DNA of 64,000 bases from Eleusine coracana subsp. coracana (taxonomy: Eukaryota > Streptophyta > Magnoliopsida > Poales > Poaceae), in the NCBI GenBank assembly GCA_032690845.1, contig CM064428.1:20248001-20312000 (forward strand), written 5' to 3'. Shown here piece by piece: positions 45,001 to 56,000 of the stretch. Position 1 is the stretch's first letter. The number at the start of each line of letters is the position of its first letter. Below the pieces are notes generated by a model that ran no database searches, had not been told where the DNA came from, and saw only the letters and a program-made list of their open reading frames with translations. The position numbers and the translations under genes were made by a program.

Positions 45001-45640
45001 ACCTCGGACCTAATTTAGGTGATTTGGACATGGATTTTGCAATAAATAAATCTCAATTGCAAAATTATAATATTGTATTGTGTTTCATATTTAATTACTT
45101 GGATTAAGCACATTAGACTTAATGGCGGTTAATTAAATAGTGATGTGCAAGAGATAGAAATCTCAATTACAAAATAAGAATGTTGTAAATATTATTGCGC
45201 TCAAACTTTAATTCTCCTTGAATTAAGTGCATCGGGCTTTATTGCGGTGAAATAAATGTTCATTCATGCAAGAAATTAGTATTTCAATTGCAAAAATATA
45301 TGAAACACAATTTGATATCTTAATTGCAAGAAATATCGATAATATGTCATAGGGAATGTGCATTGGACAAACACATAGGACACAATTTTATTCCACATCA
45401 TATGAGTAGTGGAATGATAGTTTACAACATTAAATCACTAAACGTAATGTTATTACCTTATGTCATCGGGAATGTTCATTGGGCAATCCATTAGTGGACA
45501 TAACATAGATTCTAGAAAATAAAACTAGAAATAAGAAATGCACTATATTGAATGCTTAAGAGCAATTATCTTTAAAACATGAGGCTAAAACAAAATTTAG
45601 ATTAAATTATGTAAATTACAGAAATTCAAAGGGCTTAATT
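42001..45640. other. AT-rich interval, unidentified, probably old repeats
   Basis: No frame longer than about 90 codons has protein-like features. 42,002-42,140 repeats GTCCGGTCT three times. The minus strand near 43,430 reads TCTATATATAGATTC, which could be an LTR TATA box. 45,000-45,520 holds degenerate repeated text: AATTGCAAAAT with TTAATTGCGG-like stretches, and two copies of a GTCAT.GGGAATGT.CATTGG phrase. An old copia element is possible, but I cannot support it. Confidence 0.35.
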
Positions 45641-46362
45641 GTAAAAGGGAGCAATGCCCTGTGACGAGGGCGTGAGTGCTAGTAAGGGCGGTAAAACCGT
45701 CCCGACCCACTTGGCGGTTAAAGTAGGGGCAACCGGCAGTTCTAACCCTAACTGCCAGCCACCACCTCAGGCGTCACCGCTGCGTCGTGTAGTCGCCCCC
45801 ACCGCCATCATGTTGCCATGGCCGCGCTGCCACGATGAAGCACTATCGAGCATCCGTCCGGATGGGTGTGCTGCCATCCATTGCTGGCGAGTGGAGCACC
45901 CTGCAGGACGGATCGACGTCGCATCTGCAAGGGGCGTCGGCGACGACATTGTGAGAATCTCATGGAGACCCCGAGAAGGTAAGCCTCTCCCATTGCCACG
46001 AAAGATGTTGTAACCTCTGAAGCCCCACTGAGTACCATTGCTGGATGAAGCACAGTGGAAAGCGGAGTCGGGTTCTTAACGCCTTCATAGTGAAGAAACG
46101 AACTGGTGTAAAAGCACCACCAGGGAGAGGGCATGAGTCTCTAGCCAGTGGGCCCCACTTGTAAGTGTGTCACGCGTAAGCCATATAGGCCACGCTATTG
46201 TACAGGTGAGACACCAATTATCAGAACATCAAACAAACTACCTTGCCTCCTCTCGTGTTCTCTGCTTTCTTCCTCATCAAGTCGCCACCGCACCATCGTG
46301 CCGAGGGTGCAAATCCGTCCGATGCTTGTTGTTGTGCCACCGGAGTAGCTAGGACCGTAACA
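45641..46362 (+). repeat. Probable partial 5' LTR of element H
   Basis: The stretch ends CGTAACA just before a tRNA-iMet-type primer site. No matching TGTTACG start was found, so the left edge is arbitrary. It is GC-richer than the flanking interval. Confidence 0.4.
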
Positions 46363-46364
46363 CC

Positions 46365-46377
46365 TGGTATCAGAGCC
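46365..46377 (+). other. Primer binding site of element H
   Basis: TGGTATCAGAGCC is complementary to the 3' end of initiator methionine tRNA, the common primer of chromoviruses and copia elements. Confidence 0.85.
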
Positions 46378-46619
46378 GTTTGATCTGTAGAATCTCGAAG
46401 TTGAGCCGTAAAATTCCTTTGCCAAGGTCGGTGACTTGGAGAGAAAATCGACTGCGATTTCTTCTTCGGATCGAGTAATTCCTTTCGTTGGTTGGCTTGA
46501 CAAGGAGAGCGGTGAGATCCGGAAGTCTAGCGAGAGGAAAGAGAGATCAACCCACCCTCACCACCTGAATGACGAAAGCAAAGGAAGAACTCACCGATTT
46601 GAACTCTTAGCACAAATCG

Positions 46620-47700
46620 GTGCTCAAATTGCTGGGGGATCTGGCCAATTGGACCCCGACAGTTGACCTAGCTCAGTCGTCCATGTCCAAAGTAGTCAGC
46701 AAGCTCAAGTCACGTGTTCAGGCATTAGAAGCGTCTCGAGGCGCTCCGCCAGAGGCACCGTCGTGTGAGGAAGAGGTGCGGGCCAATGGCCATCGCGTCA
46801 ACACAAAACTCCAGGGGGATGCCACTCGGACTCTAAACGTCCATGGTGCACAACTGGGCAATGGTGAGTTCCGTGTGCCCAAGTTTCCATGTGCAAACAT
46901 GGGGAAAGTAGGGGGAATGAGTGGAGTCTCCAGTGAGGAAAAGGCCTATGATGATTATTTGCGTACCATGTCTGCTAGGGATTATGGGTATGATGATAGG
47001 TATGATTACATGGTCATGTTAGGAACACGGGATACGGTCATAAAGAATTTCGCCTACCCAAGGTCGACTTTTAAAAGTTTGATGGAGAGCACCCTAGAGT
47101 GTGGAAGGAAAAGTGTGAGAAGTATTTCTATGTTCAATGTGCCTCCACACCTATGGGCCAAGTTTGCTACTATTCATTTTTATGGCAATGCTGCTCTTTG
47201 GTTGCAAACTTATGAAGCACAACATAGCATAAATGTTGGGTAGAGTTATGTGTGGTAGTAGAAGGAAAATTTGGTAAGGATTTGTACCACAACTATGTGC
47301 GAGAATTGCTCCACATTAGACAAACCTCTGATGTGTTGGAGTATGCTGGTAGGTTTGAGCAGGCCATGCATAAGTTGTTAGTCCATAACCAGTCTTATGA
47401 TGATATCTTTTTTGTAAGCAAGTTCATAGATGGCTTAAGACATGATATCAAGTCAGCAATCATGTTGCACAAATCGAGAACAGTTGTGCCGCTCTTTCTT
47501 TGGCACTTATGCAGGAGGAGATGTTGGAAGTTGCTCAAAAGAGAAGCTATACAAGAGGGATTTCTCCAAGACACAAAACAGAGCACCTTATCAATCAAAC
47601 AAGGGTGTGTTGGGGGTAGCACAAACAACTGCGGAGAAATCTGATACAAAGACAAAACCACCAAACAAATATGATCAGCTTCGAGCAATGAGAAAGGAAC
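46620..47700 (+). pseudogene. Gag of element H
   Basis: The frame from 46,620 has a coiled-coil start, a core with FNVPPHLWAKFATIHFYGNA and ALWLQTYEAQHSI, and a stop at 47,241-47,243. The following frame continues VEGKFGKDLYHNYVRELLHI and VSKFIDGLRHDIKSAIMLHK, then shifts. It resembles the retrotransposon gag domain. No zinc knuckle remains. Confidence 0.75.
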
Positions 47701-47705
47701 TGTTG

Positions 47706-48530
47706 TGACAGTACAACAGCATCTTCAAAGAATCGAAAGGGTTGCCACCACCAAGGGAATTTGATCATCATATTCCTATCCTGCCTGGGGCCAAACCAGT
47801 GAACATAAGACCATACAGATACACTCTAGCACAGAAAGATGAGATTGAAGCACAAGTCAAGGAAATGTTGAGAAATGGTATTATCCAACCAAGTACTAGC
47901 CCTTATGCTTCACCTGTTCTACTAGTTAGGAAAAAAGATGGGACATGGCGATTCTGTGTTGACTATAGGCGTCTGAATGCAATTACTGTCAAAAACAAGT
48001 ACCCTTTACCTATTGTCGAAGAGTTGCTAGATGAGCTGCATGGAGCTTGCTAGTTTACAAAACTAGACCTCAGATCAGGATATCATCAGATCAGATTGTT
48101 GGCAACAGATGAACATAAGACTGCCTTTAGAACACATGATGCGCATTAGGAATTCAAGGTCATGTCCTTTGGGTTGACTAATGTACCAGTAACCTTCCAA
48201 GCTATGATGAATACAATCTTTGGACCCCTGCTCAGGCAGTTTGTCCTAGTATTTGTTGATGACATACTAATATACAGTAGATCATTGGAGGAATACAAAC
48301 AAGATCTTATCCAAGTATTTGAGATCCGGAAGACACATCAGCTGTTGTTGAAGCAATCCAAATGCTCCTTTGCCCAACAATAACTTGAATACCTGGGACA
48401 TATCATTGGTAAAGATGGAGTAGCAACAAATCCATCCAAGATAGAGGAACTAAGAGGATTTTTGGGACTATCTGGTTACTACAGAAAGTTCATTGCAAAG
48501 TATGGCATAATCAGGCGCCTACTAACTAAT
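47706..48530 (+). pseudogene. Reverse transcriptase of element H
   Basis: PYRYTLAQKDEIEAQVKEML and YASPVLLVRKKDGTWRFCVD, then RRLNAITVKNKYPLPIVEEL. A TAG at 48,051-48,053 stands where Trp is usual (WFTKLDL-like context, TGG to TAG). LDLRSGYHQI follows; a second TAG is near 48,147. Then VMSFGLTNVPVTFQAMM, the intact catalytic VFVDDILIYS, and LEYLGHIIGKDGVATNPSK. Confidence 0.85.
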
Positions 48531-48629
48531 CAACTGAAGACCATTTGTCTGCACTACACTCCACCAGGAGTCATTTCAGGCACTACAAAGCGCACTAATC
48601 AGTGCCCCAGTTTCGGCCTTACTAGATTT

Positions 48630-49210
48630 CAACAAGCCCTTTCAAATTGAGACTGATGCTAGTGATGAGGGGATAGGGGTAGTGTTAACACAACAGGGCC
48701 ATCCAATAGCCTATTTGAGCAAGGCCCTAGGTTCCAAAGCTCAAGCACTATCCACGTAAGAAAAGGAGTGCCTTGCTGTTTCGCTAGCCATTGAAAAGTG
48801 GAAGCCATATTTGCAACATCAGGAATTCACCATCCTAACGACCACAAAAGCCTCACTCATTTGGGAGAACAAAGACTACATTCCAGTATGCAGCATAAAG
48901 CATTTGTCAAATTGCTAGGATTCCAATACAAGGTGGTCTACAAGAAAGGGTTGGAGAATAAAGCTGCAGATGCCCTGTCTAGGAAAAATGCACCAGAAAA
49001 TATGATGGTTGTATCAACAAGTGAACTAAGGTGGCTGGAAATTGTGGTAGAGGGATATGCTAAAGACCCAGAAAAACAAAATTATTGGCAGAGCTGGCAT
49101 TATCTGGTCAGAATGAAAAAGGGTTCACTTTAACAGATGGCATCATTAGGTACAAGAATATGATTTGGCTGGGGGTTCATAAGGAGGCTCAACTAGTAAT
49201 ACCTGCTATG
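48630..49210 (+). pseudogene. RNase H and integrase start of element H
   Basis: FQIETDASDEGIGVVLTQQG, IAYLSKALGSKAQALS, a stop and shifts, then VVYKKGLENKAADALSRK. FTLTDGIIRYKNMIWLGVHK follows, the usual start of the integrase zinc region in chromoviruses. Homology ends near 49,210. Confidence 0.75.
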
Positions 49211-50576
49211 ACTGCCCTATATTGTAATTGGAACTATAATATCAGACATGCTGATATCATCATATCCGATATTACTATGTCATACAACAATATTGATATG
49301 ATGACATACTGTCTGATATTACTATGATTTTCTAAAAAAAATAAAAAAAATCCTATTACCTCTAATCAGATTAGAGGTAATAGAGGCTTAGCAACAAAAA
49401 AAATGATTAATCTTCACTACATCAATTGTACATCAATTGATAATGTTACTACTAGCTGGCTAGAACGATGTTTGTTCTTACCCACAGCCGCAAGGGGCGC
49501 TTGAAGGGCACTAAGATCCGCTAGCAAGGAACTGTGAGGAGATGAGATTCTCTTTGCCTTATTTAAAAAGTTCTTATATAGAGTTTGGGGCATGCATATA
49601 GTTAGGGCAGTTCCTTTTTTATGTGTTTGTTATCTTGCTGCACGCCTTTTTGATGATAAGAGAATTTTTTATGTGACTTGGTTAAGTAATACATGAGATC
49701 AACCTGCGGCTATTTGAAGGAAAAGTTGGTAGACCGCTTCGCACCTCGCATTTGACAGGTGGAGTTCAGGGTCTCTTTATCGTCACTGCATATTAGGTAT
49801 TTCTATCTACACTTTGCTCAAATGATAGGGTTCGCCCCATGCATGTACTTTCATATAAGATTTTTTAGATTAAATGCTAGAAAAATAACAATTTTGCTAT
49901 TATGATTGGGGCCACTCCTTTTTTAACCTCAGTGAAAATGAACCGATATGTTTATTTTGGTATTTGAGTGTTTTTAATTGGTGATAAAATCTTTCTTTTG
50001 ATGTCTTGCTAGTTAAATGTTTTGCCAGGAGCATTCGTAATTTACTCTAATTAAATCTCATGATCAATGTGGAGTCATATACGGATCAACCGGGAAAATC
50101 AAAGCAAGCAAATAGCATAAATCCATTCATGTCACAGAAACAATTTTGAAGAGTTTCGAATTTACTAACGTAGTGGTTCCTAGTGTCATATGTTTCACAC
50201 TGTAAGAATAGAAGTATCATCACCTAACATACATGCTAGCAAACATAGATATCCGACAACATTATTATAAACTGTTCTTGCAGTCTCTTCAATTACTTGA
50301 TCTTTAATGTAGGGTAGGCTTATGGACTCCCAATAACCATACATGTTTGCGCCTTCCAAAAGTTACTTCCTTTCTTCAGCACAAATAAATTCATCGACCT
50401 TTAGTTTAAGACTTTGCTCACTATGTCAGGTCTAGTGTCAGGCCTCTGTTCTGGAATGAATGCAAGAGCGTCAGCTATTTCCTGTCCCTTGGGATTACAA
50501 GTAAAAGTGATGAATAGCAGAATAGGTCTGGAGGTCTATTGAATCGACAAATTGCCTTCGTATCTTGATAGTTTTA
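49211..50576. other. Intergenic sequence
   Basis: No supportable gene. It holds the perfect hairpin at 49,354-49,382 and otherwise unremarkable AT-rich sequence. Confidence 0.4.
49354..49382. repeat. Perfect 14-bp inverted repeat
   Basis: TATTACCTCTAATC, one spacer base A, GATTAGAGGTAATA. It is probably the remains of a very short inverted-repeat element or the end of a MITE. Confidence 0.8.
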
Positions 50577-50935
50577 GGGTGTGTTTGACAGGGTTTATAC
50601 TCAAAGTGTTTATAGTGTTAAAAATATTTATTATGTGAAAATTATTTATAGTGCTTATAGCGTTTATTATAGCATAAACAATCAATCCGTTTAGTAAAAC
50701 TGCTTATATTTATTTGTCCAAACTGCTTATGTTGAGAAAGAGGACCACCATAAGCATTAAAAACTACGTTTTGCTGCTTTGCCCAAACTGCTTATGGTAG
50801 TACAAAATAACAAAGTATTTATAGGTGCTTATACCTCATAAGCACTTATGCTATTTTGCTGTTTGGCATTTCAAACTACTTATAGAGCATAAGCACTTCC
50901 AATAAGCAGTAGCATAAACCCTGCCAAACACACCC
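50577..50935. mobile_element. Tourist-like (PIF/Harbinger) MITE, 359 bp
   Basis: Terminal repeats GGGTGTGTTTGACAGGGTTT and its near-complement AAACCCTGCCAAACACACCC are flanked by TTA on both sides. The interior is AT-rich with repeated TTATAG/CTTATA-like text and has no coding capacity. Confidence 0.85.
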
Positions 50936-51089
50936 TTAATTATACAATATACTTTTTACTCAGTGGCAAAGCTAGAGGTAAAGACTTGAGTGTCATTAAC
51001 TCCTCCTGAGCGTTTATTAGTGCCTCTTAAGTGCTTTTAGGTGGTAAAAATCTAAAAGCATACACTGAAATCTTCATTTTTCCTGATGC

Positions 51090-51239
51090 CATGGCACTCA
51101 GGAGGTTGTGCCTACTTTCGCCCGTGCTTTTACTACAAGTAAAGCTAGCAAGTAAAATAACATTTTTTCCTATATTGTTTCTATCGATATCACCCTTGTG
51201 AATTGCATCCTGTATGCCCTTGTAAACCTCGAACCACAA
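51090..51239 (-). pseudogene. Possible Helitron Rep/helicase remnant
   Basis: The minus frame reads WFEVYKGIQDAIHKGDIDRN and NIGKNVILLASFTCS. This fits the Y-G-DAI-G-NIGK-V-L-ASF pattern I associate with the N-terminal helitron-like domain of plant Helitron proteins. Only about 50 codons match, and no replication-initiator or helicase motifs follow. The call is tentative. Confidence 0.35.
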
Positions 51240-52776
51240 ATTTTTATTATTTTATAAGATAAATGGTAGCCTGTTCTCTTCAACAGATGCGGAAGGTCCG
51301 TAGTATGAACTCTCAGCCATTTAAAAATCCCATCTTTCATACTACATGATACTTGGTTGAAAGTAAGAAAAGGTTGCATAAAGCAACTTATTTGGGTGAT
51401 AACTAATAGCATGAGGAAGCATAGAAACAAGCAAAGAAAAAGAAGGGAGACGTATGATACTTATATATGGGCAGCCACTTGAAAAAAGCTTTGAAAAGGC
51501 ACCAGGCTTTGAAGTGGACATCCTCTATGTGACATCAGGGCACCTATAGGAGGATCCAATAAGCACAGAAAAAAACGTAGAGACACAACAAGGTAAGACC
51601 AAAAGCATGAATTAGAAAAATAACAAAGTAGATAAAAAAGGGAAAGGAGCTGAAGATAAATAAAATGCCAAGGTGAAGCAATTTTACCCCTTCTCGTAGG
51701 TCCGGCGCCATGGCCAGGAGATTTGAAGCAGGTTGCGTCATTTGCAATGAAGGGACGCTAACTCTACTTGCTATTGGAACTTTCACTCTAAGCAAAGCGC
51801 CGACTCAGTCATTGGGGAGCGCGTATAAAATGAAGATAGCCCTGAGGGAATCAAGAGATGCATTTTTGTCATTGGAAAAACAAAGAGATACCTTGCCTTC
51901 AGCTAGAATAGCGTTGCTCCTTGCTGACATCATTATTTGTACACTATAATATTATTTTTTTATACTGTCCACTATTACCCTAAAAAAAAATGAAGTGACA
52001 CCAAAAGCTCATTTTAATAATAGTGTGTCACTGTCAGATGTTTACACAGCACCGAACGAATCAAGTCGTGAGTCATATCATAACTAGGACGCACTATCAA
52101 AATTCATATCAACATCTTGGAAGTCTGCAACAAGGGTTTAAAAATCGCAACTGTGCTAGTTTTTTTTCTCACTAAAAACCAGTCGGTAAACCAGAAAAAA
52201 CAACCAAAAACCGTTTTGCTATAGTACAAAGACTTAGTTTTTACGATAAACCAGATGTCCGGTGACCAGTTTTATTAAAAACCATAAAAACCGCCTGATT
52301 TTTGACGATTTTATAACATCCCACTCCTTCAAGAGTAGGCCCACTTACACCTAACAGTTCTCTAAGATATCAAGACTATCCTCACAGACCAACATATGTA
52401 TTTTCTACGCACTTTGTACTCACTCGTGCGCACCCGAGACAAACTTCCCTATTGATCACCTATCTCTAAATTGCTTCAGGCCAAGCACACTTAACTTTAG
52501 AGTTCTTTAGGAATGAGCTTCTAGGAAAAAATTACAACTTATTGATATGAGTATTCTTTCAATCCTATTAATCCTTTGGGCCAGGATATTACAGGTTTTT
52601 ACACCCTTGGTCTGCAAAGTACATTTGTTTTCACATGATCATCACATGCACAAGTTGAAAACGAGGAGAAAGATCCGGTATAAAATCATGCAGTGTACAG
52701 TAACGATGTCATAGGTGAAGAGTTGTAACAGCTTTGATAGCACCAAGCAAGAAACATGTACACCATGATTTCGTCT
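51240..52776. other. Intergenic sequence downstream of the WD40 gene
   Basis: No convincing gene. 52,131-52,321 contains text resembling the hAT-like MITE at 63,430 (GGTTTA..AAAAACC, CAGATGTCC, GTTTTATTAAAAACC), but its ends are not well defined. Confidence 0.35.
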
Positions 52777-52782
52777 TTTATT
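52777..52782 (-). terminator. Probable poly(A) signal of the WD40 gene
   Basis: AATAAA on the minus strand, about 225 bases after the stop codon. Confidence 0.5.
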
Positions 52783-53006
52783 CTTTATACAAACCAGTCA
52801 GATTTCTTGCCGCCCTATGTTCTTATACAAATAGTCAGACATTAGCCACACGATTCTGTCTGATACACTAAATTTTCTTGTTTCTTTTCTTATACATTGG
52901 AGCTTCTTAAGTAGTCAAGTTAGTCACACCGAAGGTCTTTGACGCAGTAGTTGGAAGCTGAAATTTGATGCCTTCAGTTACATTCTTGGATATATTTTCA
53001 GTTACA

Positions 53007-56000
53007 TCAGGGTAGTTCCTACAATAAAAATCAATCATAACCTTATGTACTATCACAGCAGGTTTCACCGATGTATGACTCTTTGTCAATTATATAAATT
53101 ATTCAAGAACAAGAAAACATAAGTGCAACTATAAAATGTGTACCTTACCATGCAAGCATAACAATTCAAACCCCGTGCGGTGCAAGCATTTTAGAGGATG
53201 TGGGCAAAGTAGCAGCTTACATAAGCATGCGATAAATATGTCCAGCATCACAGTACATGCCTCTGAATTTGCAATGACCAACAGAAACACGAAGTTATCT
53301 CATGTGATAAATGCTAACAATTACAAGTTGCAATTTTCTATTATTAAATAGTACATGATGAAATATTTTGCAACGCACAAAGTTGAACTAAAACACATTG
53401 GTTATTCAGCCAAAGTAGCAAATTGGAATCTTTGCACATGGAAGATTGGGCGCAACTAAAAGATGGTATATTGTTATCTGAATTTTTCTCCATAAGAGGA
53501 GAACTGTCTTTATATTGTTATCTGAATAGCATTTGATTTTCAATTATAAAGCTTATTACACGGCCAGGCAATAATAAGAAAGCTGATTGAATCTGGTTAA
53601 ACAAGACATGATGACAACAAGTTATACATGCTAAGAAAGATCACAACAAAATCTTATTATGGCTTGAAGATTAAGTGCATCAGCGACCAAAAGGTTATTT
53701 GCGAAAGTGCTACCTCAAGCATATTTTGCTCAGCGAAGAAATCTGGTCCCGAGTTCGCACCATTGGGTTGAAGAATCCTAAGCTTGCCTTCCTGTTGTTC
53801 GCCATAAGATTCAGCAAGGCATATATTTGTTGCATCTTTTCTTTTGATCCAAGTTTTTAACTCACCTTAGTCCCATAAACAAGACCTGCTCCAGGGGAAG
53901 GATGAAAACATGCAACATTGACTTCATCTAAGGCACTAGGAAGAACTCTTACCAGCTCCATGTCTGAAACTCTATACACCTGTGGTAGAGGACAAAATAA
54001 TGGTATCAGCTCCTAACCTAGCTTTTAAACGCTGAGATCACTCTGAACTGCAAAAGTTTACCAAAATGCCATCGCTACGAAAATTTTAAAAAATGGCACT
54101 GCTCTAATAGTGACATTTTGACCATTGGATCAAAACCTACTGGACACATTTTGACAAGTCAATTTCAGAAACCTACCAGTATTCACACACCCATGTAACA
54201 GAAACCTACAAGTTTTGGAAACCATTTCAGAAACCTACGACTGTCAGTTGGGGTAGGCTAGAGATGAAACCCCAATGAAGCAAAGCACAAGAACAAACAA
54301 ATGAAATGTGCTACTGATTTCAGAAAAATGGAACACTGATGAGTGAGACCAGTTTGTAAAGTTGTTGTGTTACAAAGGGTGCAAATAGTCGTAGTTTCCT
54401 TTTTTGAAATTGAACTCATAAGTTGTAATTTGTGTTACTCTGCTGCAAATAATTGTTATTTTCTGAAATTTACTCTATTTTAATAGACATATTACTAAGC
54501 ATAAGAAACAGGCACTGCAAGAGCAGCTTTACCAGCCACATAAATACAGTAGTAGTCACGCCACCATATATAGTTTATGGTAAGTTCAACGATATCTACC
54601 TCCAAAACAGTATACACAGGAACTATGGTCCTCCCATCCAAGAAAATGGTCCTAAGCAGTGAGTTATGGCGTCGACCATATGCCAATAGTATGTGTTCAG
54701 ATGTTGGTGAGAACTGCAGCAAAGATGGAAAATGTCATTGTGAAAATTGATTTAAACAATTCTCTCCAATGAGCCCAAAATTAAATTATCAGGACAGATA
54801 TACAAGGATTAAGAACAATACATATTAGGTATTGGTCTGAGATGTAACAGGTTATCGATGAACAAAAGAGCTCATAGATTTGTCTGAGAAGACAAGGTAA
54901 ATGTGGCAACAAAAAGTAACCAAATTAACAAGCAAGATCTCTGAAAAAGAAGGAAAGCGAAATGCTTGAGCTCTAGCAAAGAAAAATTGAAAGAAAATAA
55001 CCTGAATGGAAGTCAAGCAATGAGCTGCCTTTATAGCTCTAGATGCAACAACTGTGCCAAACCTGCAAAGGCCACGAGCAAAATTATGAATCAACATATC
55101 CACCTGAACCCCCCCTCCCCCATAATCATAGTGAAATCAGCAGTAAGAAAACTAACGTTGCCTTCTCAAGAGAATAAACTCGAAGCTCATATATGACTTG
55201 GTGTGAGGAAAGTGGATGGTGGGTTGGAGAAGTTCCAGCCCCTGTAGAATTGTAATTCATAGGTAACTGGGTTCCATGGTCACCTTCTGTTTGGGGCAGC
55301 AGGCATGCAACACATGCAACCAAAAACCGTCCACAAGGGGAAAAATGGGTGCCCATTTCACTGCAGTAATAGTAACTTCTCAAAACTCTAATGCAACAAC
55401 TGTCAAACATGATAATGGTGTAACTCGGCTAAAAACAAAGGTGCATGTTTAGAGTTCCTTTGATACCGTTTTGTAGGGAAAACAAACATAACTGCTGCTG
55501 GACAGCAGTAGGTATGCACCAGTACAGAAGCATAAGAGTCTGATATACCAATTCAATACAGACAACCTGAAAATGTCTAGTGAAAGGGGAAAAGAGAGGA
55601 GAGGGGGCACCTGCAAAGCACAGCATGAGAAATTGTCAAGCAGCATGCCACAGGATGAAGTGTAGCATACGGGTACTTGATGTCATGCCACCATATTTTA
55701 AGTTTCACTGTACAAGGGAGCTCAGCACCACTACTATCAAACAGTGAGGTAGGTACCTCTGACCCAATGCTTAATGAGATACCATGAACACCAGGTTCAT
55801 CAATTCGAGTACCAAGAAACAACCTCTCAACCCCAGGCACAGAGGCTGTGAGTTGACGACTTGATACACCAAAACTGCTAAAAGAAGCCGGAACTGATGG
55901 CAAAGAACCCGCATGCTCTAAATTAGGCACATATGGTAATCCATGAGATGCAGGGAACAGCTCCATTGGCATACTACTTGGCCCATCAGGTCTTGACTGC

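Larger units (their letters stand above)
46365..49210 (+). mobile_element. Element H: truncated chromovirus-like Ty3/gypsy retrotransposon
   Basis: Gag, RT, RNase H and the very start of integrase are in order on the plus strand. The protease is missing: gag joins RT almost directly near 47,700. The element ends in the integrase N-terminus with no 3' LTR. VDDILIYS in RT and the gag layout suggest a chromovirus; the exact clade is uncertain. Confidence 0.75.
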
